A stretch of 64,000 bases of DNA, taken from positions 1-64,000 of the forward strand of contig CANKZU010000010.1 in the NCBI GenBank assembly GCA_947488615.1, given 5' to 3'. Positions 51,021-59,802 of this stretch are shown here, in pieces (positions within the stretch are counted from its first letter, which is position 1; the number at the start of each line of letters is the position of its first letter). The position numbers and the translations under genes were made by a program. The stretch is from an uncultured Aurantimonas sp. Lineage in GTDB: Bacteria; Pseudomonadota; Alphaproteobacteria; Rhizobiales; Rhizobiaceae. Below the pieces are notes generated by a model, which was not told the DNA's origin, did no database searches, and was given only the letters and a program-made list of their open reading frames with translations.

Positions 51021-52838
51021 TCAGCTTTCGGACGGCTTTTCCCGTCGCCGGAACAGGCCGCGCATATTGTCCCACAGCTCGATCTTGGTGCCGTTGCGCT
51101 TCATGATCACGCTCTGCTGGATGATCGACAGGAAGTTGTTCCACGTCCAGTAGATGACGAGGCCGGCCGGGAACGAGGCCAGCATGAAGGTGAAGATCAC
51201 CGGCATCCAGGTGAAGATCATCTGCTGGGTGGGGTCCGGCGGGGTCGGGTTGAGCCGCATCTGGATGAACATCGTGATGCCCATGAGGATCGGCCAGACG
51301 CCGACCAGCAGAAGGCTCGGCAGATCGATCGGAATCAGGCCGAAGAGATTGAAGATGCTCGTCGGATCAGGCGCCGCGAGATCCTGGATCCAGCCGAAGA
51401 ACGGCGCATGCCGCATTTCGATGGTCACATAGAGGACCTTGTAGAGCGCGAAGAAGACCGGAATCTGGATCAGGATGGGCCAGCAACCGGCCGCCGGATT
51501 GATCTTCTCCTCCTTGTAGATCCGCATCATCTCCTGCTGCTGCTTCTGCTTGTCGTCCTTGAAGCGTTCGCGCAGTTCGGTGATCTTGGGCTGCATGTTT
51601 TTCATGCGCGCCATGGATTTGTACGACTTGTTGGCGAGGGGAAAGAAGATCAGCTTGAGGACGACAGTGACCGCCAGGATCGCCAGGCCGAAATTGCCGA
51701 TGAAGCGATAGAACCAGTCGAGCGCGTGGAACATCGGCCGGGTGATGAAATAGAACCAGCCCCAGTCGATCAGCTGGCCGAACTGGCGGATGTCCAGCGT
51801 TTCCTCGTAGCCGTCGATGACGTCGACCACCTTGGCCCCGGCGAAGGTGCGGTTGGTCGCGGTCGCCATGGCGCCCGGAGCCAGCGTCATCGGATCGGCG
51901 ACATATTCGGTCTGGTAACGCTGCCGGTTGCCGGTCAGATAGAGGAAGCGCGACTGGAATGGTTGTCCCGCATCGGGAATCAGCGTCGTCGCCCAGTATT
52001 TGTCGGTAATGCCGAGCCAGCCGCTGGCGACCTTCGGCGGGACGTAGCGCAGATCATCCTCGATCGCGGAATATTTGACTTCGGAGAGCCCGTCCTCGCC
52101 GAACACCCCGATCAGACCCTCGAACAGGACGTAGACGGAGGCCACTTCCGGCTTAGAGTAGCGGGTGACACGCCCGTAGGACGACAGGGTGACCGGCTGC
52201 GCGCCGTCGTTGCGCACCGTGTCTTCCACGGAGAACATGAAATTGTCATCGACGGAAATTTGCCGCGAGAAAGTCACGCCCGCGCCGTTCGTCGTGGTCA
52301 GCGTCACCGGCGTTTCCGGCGTCAGGCTCTGGTTGCCCTCGGCTTGCCAGACGGTCGTCGGACCCGGTAGATCGCCGGCATTCTGCCCGATATAGCCGAA
52401 CTCGGCGAAATAGCCGGTCGGTAGGTTCTCGGGCGACAGAAGCACGATCGTCGGCGAGGTATCCTTGACGGTCTCATGGTAATTCTTGAGCCGCAGATCG
52501 TCGAGGCGGGCGCCGGTCAGGTTGATCGAGCCCGACAACGCCGGCGTGTCGATCGGGATGCGCGCACCGGAGGCGACGGCTTCCTCGCGTGTTGCCGGAA
52601 CCGCGGCGACGGAACCCTCGCTCGGCACGACGCTCTCGCGCCCGGCCGGCGCGACGACATTGTCCTGGGGGGTGCCGGCCGGCGTCTGCGGGGTCTGCAA
52701 CGAACCGTCGTTCTGAACCGTCTCCGCAGCCTGCCTCTGCGCGTCCATGCGCGGGCTGACAACCAGAAACTGCCAGCCGACGAGGACCGCGATGGACAGC
52801 GCCATGGCAATCAGAAAGTTGCGGTTGTTTTCCATCAA
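51021..52838 (-). CDS. yidC: membrane protein insertase YidC
   Basis: A 605-residue inner-membrane insertase/chaperone. The N-terminal helix ('[19 protein letters not shown]') is followed by a large periplasmic beta domain (about 60-370) and the conserved five-helix core with '[24 protein letters not shown]', '[24 protein letters not shown]' and '[23 protein letters not shown]'. A Pro/Thr-rich linker near residues 40-80 is usual. It overlaps rnpA by 4 nt. The rpmH-rnpA-yidC order is classical. Confidence 0.97.
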   Translation of the reverse strand: MMENNRNFLIAMALSIAVLVGWQFLVVSPRMDAQRQAAETVQNDGSLQTPQTPAGTPQDNVVAPAGRESVVPSEGSVAAVPATREEAVASGARIPIDTPALSGSINLTGARLDDLRLKNYHETVKDTSPTIVLLSPENLPTGYFAEFGYIGQNAGDLPGPTTVWQAEGNQSLTPETPVTLTTTNGAGVTFSRQISVDDNFMFSVEDTVRNDGAQPVTLSSYGRVTRYSKPEVASVYVLFEGLIGVFGEDGLSEVKYSAIEDDLRYVPPKVASGWLGITDKYWATTLIPDAGQPFQSRFLYLTGNRQRYQTEYVADPMTLAPGAMATATNRTFAGAKVVDVIDGYEETLDIRQFGQLIDWGWFYFITRPMFHALDWFYRFIGNFGLAILAVTVVLKLIFFPLANKSYKSMARMKNMQPKITELRERFKDDKQKQQQEMMRIYKEEKINPAAGCWPILIQIPVFFALYKVLYVTIEMRHAPFFGWIQDLAAPDPTSIFNLFGLIPIDLPSLLLVGVWPILMGITMFIQMRLNPTPPDPTQQMIFTWMPVIFTFMLASFPAGLVIYWTWNNFLSIIQQSVIMKRNGTKIELWDNMRGLFRRREKPSES

Positions 52839-53224
52839 TCAGACCCCGATGGACGCCCTGGCGGACGCCGCTTCACTATGGTCGGCTCGCGATCCGGCCG
52901 CTTCGCACGCGCAAACCGTCGGGACAGCTCGTCCTTCAGGGCGGCGAAGGGCATGGCCAGCACCTCGCGCCGCGCGACGATCACATAATCGATGCCGGGC
53001 GCCATGTCAGCCTCGGCGTCGAGGCGGATCGCCTCGCGCAGCCGGCGGCGGATGCGATTGCGCACCACGGCGTTGCCGACCTTCTTGGTCACGGTCAGAC
53101 CGACGCGGGGAGCCTCGCCATCGCCCCGATCGAGGGCTTCGACAAAGAAAAACGGGCCGTTCAAGCGACGGCCCTTGCGCGCGGCCAGAAACTCCGCACG
53201 ATTTTTCATTCTGCCGACGGCCAT
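52835..53224 (-). CDS. rnpA: ribonuclease P protein component
   Basis: A 129-residue basic protein that assists the RNase P RNA in tRNA 5' maturation. The RNR signature is visible in '[23 protein letters not shown]'. It starts with '[15 protein letters not shown]' after a few residues. ATG 53224 or ATG 53209 are both possible and neither has a strong ribosome site; the ORF track extension upstream reads into the palindromic repeat. The gap from rpmH is unusually large because of that repeat. It is translationally coupled to yidC. Confidence 0.92.
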   Translation of the reverse strand: MAVGRMKNRAEFLAARKGRRLNGPFFFVEALDRGDGEAPRVGLTVTKKVGNAVVRNRIRRRLREAIRLDAEADMAPGIDYVIVARREVLAMPFAALKDELSRRFARAKRPDREPTIVKRRPPGRPSGSD

Positions 53225-53252
53225 CGGAGATCGTCCGGCGGCCGCGACGCGA

Positions 53253-53358
53253 CTAGAGCGCCGTGCGTCCATTCGGACGCACAAAGGCCGCTCTAACACT
53301 TTGACTGAGCATCGGAATGATCCAAAAACCGGATTCCACTTTTTGGTCCGATGCTCTA
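53253..53358. repeat. bipartite palindromic element (RIME-like) between rpmH and rnpA
   Basis: There are two adjacent palindromes. One is 'tagagcg...GTGCGTCC-attc-GGACGCAC...cgctcta', with an 8 bp perfect core stem and outer arms. The other is 'GAGCATCGGA...CCAAAAA...TTTTTGG-CCGATGCTC', a long imperfect hairpin. This composition matches, from memory, a repeat family dispersed in Rhizobiales genomes (RIME-type mosaic elements). Its terminal 'cta' supplies the TAG stop codon of rpmH. Confidence 0.7.
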
Positions 53359-53490
53359 GGCCGAGAGCCGCTTACGGCCCTTGGCGCGACGCGCCGCGAT
53401 GACCTTCTGGCCACCGTTGGTCGCCATGCGCGAGCGGAAGCCATGACGGCGTTTACGGACGAGCCGGGACGGCTGATAGGTACGCTTCAT
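53356..53490 (-). CDS. rpmH: 50S ribosomal protein L34
   Basis: A 44-residue ribosomal protein missed by the ORF track because of its size. It begins '[19 protein letters not shown]' and ends 'KGRKRLSA', matching the universal L34 pattern. The start is ATG (53490), and TAG (53356-53358) falls at the edge of the palindromic repeat. A strong promoter lies about 120 bp upstream. It is first of rpmH-rnpA-yidC. Confidence 0.96.
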   Translation of the reverse strand: MKRTYQPSRLVRKRRHGFRSRMATNGGQKVIAARRAKGRKRLSA

Positions 53491-53607
53491 CGTATCAATC
53501 CCGCGCTCGGATGCGCGGACCCTTCATGTGTTCCGAAATCTGGGTACGGAGCGGGAGGAAAGCGCACAACAACCCGTCGCGCGGAACGCCGCCCGCTCGT
53601 GTGGGCG

Positions 53608-53637
53608 CTTATAGGAAGGGTGGGGGGCAAAAGTCAA
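53608..53637 (-). promoter_or_regulatory. sigma-70 promoter of rpmH
   Basis: On the minus strand, TTGACT and TATAAG are separated by 18 bp, the best -10 in the window. The predicted leader to rpmH is about 110 nt. Confidence 0.65.
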
Positions 53638-53724
53638 TCGGCCGATGGCGCCTTCAAAGCGCGTTCGTGCAACACCGCCGACTCGATGCCCCGGGGCTTC
53701 ACGGCGACTGCGTCCCACCCGACA

Positions 53725-55257
53725 CTATTCCGTGACGATCTTGTAGCGCCCGCCGGCACGAACCTCTTCCCTGCCGTCGAGGCCGTTCAAAAGACGGAAC
53801 ATCTGCGATTTGCGGTCGACGCCGACCATGCGGGCCGCAAGCCTTTCGGCTGTGTCTGCAGCCGCAGCCGTCACGATCCGAATTCGCAGGGGCTTGAGCG
53901 CGGCCTTTTCCGAGGCGCTGAGCAGACGGAACGAACTGGCGACGCGATCGGCGATGGTGCCGACGGAACCTGCGGACGCGGCCTGGACCGCCGTCAAGAA
54001 CCGGTAGACCTGGCCGCCCACGCGGATGATCGTCACATCGAAGGCGTACTCGCCCCCACGCGCCCGCGCCGAAACCGCGTCCAGATTGCCGATCCGCCGT
54101 TTGCGGATGGTCGATGGATCAAGTCCACCGATCCAGCCGCTGTTGACGTAATCGACGAGGCTGGTGGTTGCCGGCAGGGCCACACCATCGAACCGAATCG
54201 CGGTATCGCCGGGCCCGGTAGCCAGAACGGCTTCGGCGGTGTTGTCGATAAGGAAGCCATCGGGCACCTCGAAGGTGATGCCGAGGCCGGGATGGTAGAA
54301 ACGCCGCTCGCGCACGTAGCCTTCGGCGGCGGAGTCCCCGAACAGCATCCCGTCGATGCCCGACAGATAGCGGTCACGGTCGGTCGCGCCGGTACCGGAT
54401 GGGCCATATTGGCGGGCGTGGCGCACGGCGAGGTCGATGCGCTGCGGCGCCGACGGATGCGAGGCGAGAAAATCGAGATTGGGATCGTTGGCCTGAAAAG
54501 CATTCCGAATTCTGGAATAGGAATCCATCGCACCCAGGAAGCGCGAAGCCGCAAACGGGTCGTAGCCGGCGCGGGCGACGTGGCGGATACCGAGCACATC
54601 GGCCTGCAATTCCTGCTTGCGCGAGAACTGGGCGAGATTCAGCCGGTTGCGGGCGAGTGCGATCTCCCCGGCCGGCTCGCTGGCCAGAACTTCGTTCACG
54701 ACACGGCTGGCGATCTCGGCCGCCTGCTCGCGCTGCTGGCGCTCGATGCCGTGATTGGCGGTGACATGGCCCATCTCGTGACCGATCACGGCGGCCACTT
54801 CGGCGGAATCGTTGGCGAGCGCAAGCAGGCCGCGGGTCACATAGACGTAGCCGCCCGGCAACGCGAAGGCATTGACGTTCGGAGAATTCAGAACGGTGAT
54901 CCGGTAGGCGCGGTTCGGATCTTCCGTTACCGTCTGAAGCTTGCCGACGACTGTCGCCAGGGTTCGTTCGAGTTTCGGGTCGGAATAGGTGCCACCATAG
55001 GCCGCCAGGATCTTCGGATGCTGCGCCCGTCCGATGACCGACTGCGGGTCGCCCTGCTGGATGTTTTCGAAGGTAATCGGCTGGCGCGTCGCCACATAGC
55101 CCGACTTGGCGTCGCGGCCGACATCGCCGGCCAGACCGTCCAGGCTCGCCTCCAACGAGGTACACGCGCCAACCGCCATGAGCGCGGCCAGCGCCGCGCC
55201 GCGAAGCGCCGCGCGTGTCACACGCCTTGTGGACCAGACCCCGGACATGATTTCCAT
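53725..55257 (-). CDS. M48-family metalloprotease lipoprotein
   Basis: A 510-residue exported zinc protease. The lipobox 'LMAVGAC' (Cys near 31) indicates a lipoprotein. The zinc motif is 'VIGHEMGHVTANHG' and the third ligand is the Glu in 'RKQELQADVLG'. After the catalytic domain comes a region of about 230 residues ending in a LysM-like or similar module ('LKPLRIRIVTAAAADTAERLAARM'). BepA/LoiP-type relatives act in outer-membrane protein quality control. I chose ATG 55257 over the TTG at 55281; ATG 55248 is also possible. It is monocistronic. Confidence 0.88.
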   Translation of the reverse strand: MEIMSGVWSTRRVTRAALRGAALAALMAVGACTSLEASLDGLAGDVGRDAKSGYVATRQPITFENIQQGDPQSVIGRAQHPKILAAYGGTYSDPKLERTLATVVGKLQTVTEDPNRAYRITVLNSPNVNAFALPGGYVYVTRGLLALANDSAEVAAVIGHEMGHVTANHGIERQQREQAAEIASRVVNEVLASEPAGEIALARNRLNLAQFSRKQELQADVLGIRHVARAGYDPFAASRFLGAMDSYSRIRNAFQANDPNLDFLASHPSAPQRIDLAVRHARQYGPSGTGATDRDRYLSGIDGMLFGDSAAEGYVRERRFYHPGLGITFEVPDGFLIDNTAEAVLATGPGDTAIRFDGVALPATTSLVDYVNSGWIGGLDPSTIRKRRIGNLDAVSARARGGEYAFDVTIIRVGGQVYRFLTAVQAASAGSVGTIADRVASSFRLLSASEKAALKPLRIRIVTAAAADTAERLAARMVGVDRKSQMFRLLNGLDGREEVRAGGRYKIVTE

Positions 55258-55442
55258 CGGTGCGATCACCGCCCCCGCCAATATGCCGCAGAAATTCAGC
55301 TCTGCCCTGTTCGCACAAGACCCTTAGCCGAAACGCGACGCTCCGCGGAAGGATCGATCCGCAACACGGCGTCGCAAATCCGCGGCGCGTCCCCTCATCT
55401 CGGATAACTTCCCGGCTAACAAGCAATTTCGCCGGAAATACG

Positions 55443-56180
55443 TCATGAACCAGAATCCTGTGTGCCCAGATAACGAGCGACACGTGGATCGGTCTGGCCC
55501 GACAGGATCGCGCGCGTCGGCCCGACCGCGAGCACGACGCCGCGATCGAGGAATGCGACGCGATCGGCGTGATCGGCCGCGTCGTCCGGATGATGGGTCA
55601 CCATCACCACGCTCATGGGGCGCTCTGCGCGTGCCGCGCGAAGCGCCTTCAGCATCTCCAGCATCTCCTTGCGCAGCGCCGGCCCCAGCGCCGCGAAGGG
55701 CTCGTCGAGGAGCAGCAGCGGCCGATTGCGGAGGAAAGCGCGCGCCAAGGCGACGCGCTGGCGTTCGCCACCGGACATCGTGGCGGGACGGCGGGCCTCG
55801 AAACCCGCGAGCCCCACGGCCTCCAGCGCCTCCAAGACGCGGCGCCGGTCGCCGCCGGACAGACGAAGATTCGGGGCGATGCCGAGCGCGACGTTACGAA
55901 ACACGTCGAGATGGGGAAACAGATTGTTTTCCTGGAAAACGATGCTGAGCGGGCGTTCGGCGGGGGCGATCCCGCGCATATCTGCGCCGGCGATGACGAC
56001 CCGCCCCGAATCGGGCGTCGCGAAACCGGCCGCCAGATCGAGGAGGGTCGACTTTCCGGCGCCGCTCGGCCCGATCACCGCCAGCCATTCGCCCTCGATC
56101 ACCGCGAGATCGAACCGCATGTCGCTGCCCTCATAGGCGAGCCGAACATCTTCGAAGGACAAGGCCGGCACACCGCTCAT
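55443..56180 (-). CDS. thiQ: thiamine ABC transporter ATP-binding protein
   Basis: A 245-residue ATPase of the thiamine (and thiamine pyrophosphate) importer. Walker A is 'GPSGAGKSTLLDLAAGF' (about 38), the signature is 'MSGGERQRVALARAFLR' and Walker B is 'LLLLDEPFAALGP'. ATG 56180 overlaps the thiP stop by 4 nt; the long ORF extension is the out-of-frame shadow of thiP. It is the last gene of thiBPQ under the TPP riboswitch. Confidence 0.93.
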   Translation of the reverse strand: MSGVPALSFEDVRLAYEGSDMRFDLAVIEGEWLAVIGPSGAGKSTLLDLAAGFATPDSGRVVIAGADMRGIAPAERPLSIVFQENNLFPHLDVFRNVALGIAPNLRLSGGDRRRVLEALEAVGLAGFEARRPATMSGGERQRVALARAFLRNRPLLLLDEPFAALGPALRKEMLEMLKALRAARAERPMSVVMVTHHPDDAADHADRVAFLDRGVVLAVGPTRAILSGQTDPRVARYLGTQDSGS

Positions 56181-57802
56181 GGCTTTTCTCCCGCGCCTGC
56201 CAGCCCGCGCTCGGCCAGCGCCATCAGGCCGAGGCACAGGATTCCGAGGATCAGCGCCAGTCCGGCCGCGTCGCTGGTGCGATAGCTGCCCATGCGCTGC
56301 AACAGCAGATAGGGCAGCGTGACGAGGTCCTGGTTGCCGAACAGGGCGATTGCCCCGAGATCGCCCAGCGAGATTGCCAGCGCGAAGGCGAAGGCGAGGC
56401 CGAGCGCCGGGCGCATGGCCGGCCAATCGACGACGCGCAGCCGCGGCAGGCCGGCGAGCCCCAGACTGTCGGCCAGTCGCCCGGTCGCCTGATGGGCGGC
56501 GGCCAGCGCCGGCCCGACGATCCGCACGATGAACGGCACCGCCATGGCGGCGTTGGTAGCGACGACGACATAGGGCGCCGCGGCAAAAACGTCGGTGACC
56601 TGCCGCAGCGCCAGAAACCAGCCGGCCCCGACGACGATCGGCGGCACCACGAGGACGAGACTGGCAGCCGTCTCCAGCCCCTTGCGTGCCGTATCACGGC
56701 CACGACGCACCCCGGACGGCGCGCCGCGCAACGCTTCGAGGGCGAGGATCACCAAAATCGAGACGAGAAGCGCCAGCGACGCCGCGGCAAGGGCGATGAC
56801 CAGGCTGGTCAACGCCGCGCGGCTGACCGCCGGATCGATGGCGAGCGAGACGAGGTCGGCCTGCAACCCGCGCACCAGAACCGCGACGAAAGGCGAAAGG
56901 ACGAAGGCTACTCCGAGCGACAGGATCGCGGCATCCATCGCCGCCCTTGCCCGGCTGGGGCGGTCGTAGCGCAGCGCCCGCCCGCCGAGGCCGAACCCGG
57001 CCGCGACATCGCCGCCGAGCCGTGTCGCCAGCCACAGGATGATGCCGGTCAGGGCGATCTGCAGAAGCGACAGGGCGATCGCCCGGCCGGGATCGAACTC
57101 ATAGCGCAGCGCCTGATAGATCGCGACTTCCAGCGTCGTCGCACCGGGCCCGCCGCCGAGGACCAGTACCAGCGTGAAACTTGTCACGCAAAGCATGAAG
57201 ACGAGGCTCGCCGCCGCCGGAAGGCTGGCGCGGATCGCCGGCCATTCGAGCAGGCGGAAGGTGGCGAGCGGCGTCAGGGACAATTGCCCGGCGAGCTTCC
57301 AGCTTTCGGCAGGAACCCGATCCAGCGCCGCCACCATCAGCCGTGCGGCCAGCGGCAGGTTGAAGAAGACATGGGCGATCAGGATGCCGGCCAGGCCATA
57401 GACGTCGAGCCGCGGCAGCCCGATCGCCGCGAAGGCGCTGGACAGCACGCCGTTGCGACCCCAGATCGTGATGATGGCCAGCGCCCCGACGAGAACCGGC
57501 AAAGCCTGCGGCAAGAGAAACAGCCGCAGCACGACCCGGCGTCCGGGAAAGCGGGCGCGGTGGAGCGCGACGGCCAGCGGCACCGCGCCGGCAAGCGACA
57601 ACAGCGTCGACAGCGCCGCCTGCTCCAGCGTGAAAAGCACGACGCCCCGGATATAGCGGTCGGCGAAGAGCGCCGGCAGATCGGGCGCGGCACCCGTCGC
57701 CACTAACAGGAACACGAACGCGCCGCCGAGAAAGGCGATCAGGATCGCGGCGGCGAAAAAGCCGAGGCCGATGCGCAGGGTCCGGTCGGTGGCGCCGGTC
57801 AT
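56177..57802 (-). CDS. thiP: thiamine ABC transporter permease
   Basis: A 541-residue inner-membrane permease with two fused binding-protein-dependent permease domains, about 12 helices in all. EAA-type loops are 'PAESWKLAGQLSLTPLATFRLLEWP' in the first half and 'LADSLGLAGLPRLRVVDWP' in the second. This double-domain form is typical of ThiP. It overlaps thiQ by 4 nt and follows thiB after 55 bp. Confidence 0.93.
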   Translation of the reverse strand: MTGATDRTLRIGLGFFAAAILIAFLGGAFVFLLVATGAAPDLPALFADRYIRGVVLFTLEQAALSTLLSLAGAVPLAVALHRARFPGRRVVLRLFLLPQALPVLVGALAIITIWGRNGVLSSAFAAIGLPRLDVYGLAGILIAHVFFNLPLAARLMVAALDRVPAESWKLAGQLSLTPLATFRLLEWPAIRASLPAAASLVFMLCVTSFTLVLVLGGGPGATTLEVAIYQALRYEFDPGRAIALSLLQIALTGIILWLATRLGGDVAAGFGLGGRALRYDRPSRARAAMDAAILSLGVAFVLSPFVAVLVRGLQADLVSLAIDPAVSRAALTSLVIALAAASLALLVSILVILALEALRGAPSGVRRGRDTARKGLETAASLVLVVPPIVVGAGWFLALRQVTDVFAAAPYVVVATNAAMAVPFIVRIVGPALAAAHQATGRLADSLGLAGLPRLRVVDWPAMRPALGLAFAFALAISLGDLGAIALFGNQDLVTLPYLLLQRMGSYRTSDAAGLALILGILCLGLMALAERGLAGAGEKP

Positions 57803-57857
57803 GACCGCGCGGGCAGCCGAGCCCCGCCGCGCCGTCCAACGCGAACGACGAGGCGCA

Positions 57858-58880
57858 TCAGCGGCCGATCGCCTCGAGCCATTCCTGCGTCCAGGCCTTG
57901 CGGTTTGCGGCGACCGTCTCGGGATCGATGAACAGCGACGTCTCCACCTTGACCAAGCGGTCGAATGCCTCCGGCATTTCGATGCCGTCGATCACCGGCA
58001 GCGTCCAATTGGTGGTCGGGATGATCGACTGGAATTCGGCGGTCAGCATGAATTTTAGGAATTGCCGGGCCAGATCCGGCTGATCGGCGTTCTTGAGCAG
58101 GCCCGCGACCTCGATCTGGAGATACTGGCCTTCCGAAAAGGCGGCGGCCTGATAGCGCTCGGTGCCTTCCTCGACCATGTGATAGGCCGGCGACGTCGTG
58201 TAGCTCAGCACCAGCGGCACTTCGCCGTTGGTGAACAGGCCATAGGCTTCGCTCCAGCCGGGGGTGACGGTCAGGATGCGGTCGGAGAGCTTCGCCCACT
58301 TGGCCTTCGCCTCCTCGCCATAGACCGCCTTCATCCATAAAAGCAGGCCGAGCCCCGGCGTCGAGGTGCGCGCGTCCTCAATGGCGATCTTCTGCTCGGG
58401 ATCGCCGGAGACGAGGTCGTCGAGGCTCTTGGGTGGATTGTCGATGGCCTGGGTGTCGTAGACGACGGCGAGATAGGAATAGTCGTAGGGCACGAAGACC
58501 GGATCGGAAAAGCCCGTCGGCACCGTCAGCTTGGACAGATCGACGTTGCTGTCGGCGAACAGGCCCGTCGCCTTGGCCTCGGGGATCAGATCGGAGGTCA
58601 GGCCGAGCGCGATGTCGGCGTCGCTCGTTTCGCCTTCCAGCTTCAGCCGATTGAGGATCGCGACGCCGTCCTCCAGGCCGACGAATCTCAGGTCGCAGTC
58701 GCAGACCGCCTCGAACGCCGTCTCGATCTTCGGCCCCGGACCCCATTCGGGCGTGAAGCTCTCATAGGTATAGACGGTGAGCGTCGGCTTGCCGTCCTGC
58801 GCCACAGCGGTAGCGGCGAAGGCGGACAGCGCGGCGACGACAGTCGCGCCGGACAAAAGCTGCGGTGGGATAGGAATCAT
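57858..58880 (-). CDS. thiB: thiamine ABC transporter substrate-binding protein
   Basis: A 340-residue periplasmic thiamine-binding protein. The signal peptide ends near residue 27 ('AFAATAVAQDGK'). The mature protein begins 'TLTVYTYESFTPEWGPGPKIETAFE' and contains 'CDCDLRFVGLEDG' and 'VFVPYDYSYLAVVYD', matching ThiB. It is first of thiBPQ; the TPP riboswitch ends about 60 nt upstream of the ATG, and GAGAGG forms the ribosome site. Confidence 0.94.
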   Translation of the reverse strand: MIPIPPQLLSGATVVAALSAFAATAVAQDGKPTLTVYTYESFTPEWGPGPKIETAFEAVCDCDLRFVGLEDGVAILNRLKLEGETSDADIALGLTSDLIPEAKATGLFADSNVDLSKLTVPTGFSDPVFVPYDYSYLAVVYDTQAIDNPPKSLDDLVSGDPEQKIAIEDARTSTPGLGLLLWMKAVYGEEAKAKWAKLSDRILTVTPGWSEAYGLFTNGEVPLVLSYTTSPAYHMVEEGTERYQAAAFSEGQYLQIEVAGLLKNADQPDLARQFLKFMLTAEFQSIIPTTNWTLPVIDGIEMPEAFDRLVKVETSLFIDPETVAANRKAWTQEWLEAIGR

Positions 58881-58939
58881 AAAGGGCCTCTCGATGCAGC
58901 GACGTCGGAAGAGCCGCGCCGCGAGGACCCCGCGAACGC

Positions 58940-59025
58940 CCGCAATCCCTCCGCCGGTACGATCCGGATCAGGTTCGACGGGTTGGCGTGACGCCTCTCA
59001 GCCCGAAGGCACCCCGTGTGAGCTG
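58940..59025 (-). promoter_or_regulatory. TPP riboswitch (THI element)
   Basis: Read on the minus strand, the conserved THI-box parts appear in order: 'CACACGGGGTGCC', 'GGCTGAGAGG', 'AACCCGTCGAACCTGATCC' and 'ACCGGCGGAGGGA'. Thiamine pyrophosphate binding should reduce expression of thiBPQ, probably at translation initiation in this group. It lies in the divergent region shared with the thiamine pyrophosphokinase gene, which faces the other way and is not controlled by it. Confidence 0.95.
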
Positions 59026-59147
59026 CGGAAGATTTAGCGGCAAGCGGCGCCACCGGCAAGGGCAACCAGCCCATCACCCGCCACTTTGAGCGGGCCAAGA
59101 CGTTTTCCCCTCCCCTTCGCGGCTTCCCCGCGCTAGATCACGGCGCC

Positions 59148-59786
59148 ATGCGCTTCACCATCCTTCTTGCCGGCCGCGTCGATCCGACCCCTGCCCTGAT
59201 CGCAGCAGTGGCGGACACCCGGGTAATCGCCGCCGACGACGGAATTCGCCATGCCGCCGCACTCGGCGTGACGCCGGAGCTGTGGGTCGGCGACTTCGAC
59301 TCCAGTCACGCACTCCCTGCAATCCAGGCCACAAGCACGCCCCGCGAGACCTTCCCGACCGACAAGGATCAGACCGACGGCGAACTCGCCATCGACGCGG
59401 CGATCAGCCGGGGTGCGACGCAGCTGCTGCTCGTCGGCGCACTCGGCGGTCCGCGCAGCGACCATGCCTTCGCCCATCTCATCCTGGCGCTGCGCTTTGC
59501 CGCGCACGGCCTCGACGTCGAGCTGTTCGACGGTTACGAGCACGCTTGGCCGCTGTCTGCGAACCCGCGCCGCTTCGCGCTCGCGGCCGGGACGCAGTTC
59601 TCGATTTTGAAGTTCTCGGATCTATCGGGGTTGTCGGTCGCGGACGCGAAATGGCCACTCGCCGATGTCGAGGTGCCGTTCCACTCCATCCTGACCCAGT
59701 CGAACGAGGCGCTCGGCCCGGTCACGGTTCGAGTCCGCGAGGGCGTCGCGATGCTGATCGCCCAGGCCGACCCGACGGTGCGGTGA
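59148..59786 (+). CDS. thiamine pyrophosphokinase
   Basis: A 212-residue cytoplasmic enzyme that transfers pyrophosphate from ATP to thiamine. Active-site motifs are 'ELWVGDFDSS' and 'FPTDKDQTDGELAID', with 'GALGGPRSDHAFAHL' for the substrate pocket. Length is usual for the TPK family. It is divergent from the riboswitch-controlled thiamine importer, so import and salvage phosphorylation are encoded together. The T1SS adaptor gene converges with it, 16 bp apart. Confidence 0.93.
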   Translation: MRFTILLAGRVDPTPALIAAVADTRVIAADDGIRHAAALGVTPELWVGDFDSSHALPAIQATSTPRETFPTDKDQTDGELAIDAAISRGATQLLLVGALGGPRSDHAFAHLILALRFAAHGLDVELFDGYEHAWPLSANPRRFALAAGTQFSILKFSDLSGLSVADAKWPLADVEVPFHSILTQSNEALGPVTVRVREGVAMLIAQADPTVR

Positions 59787-59802
59787 AGTGACGCCGAGCG
59801 GT

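Noticed and set aside
53317-55407. 696-residue plus-strand ORF spanning rpmH and the M48 protease gene
   Set aside because: It runs antisense through two confidently identified genes and through a palindromic repeat.
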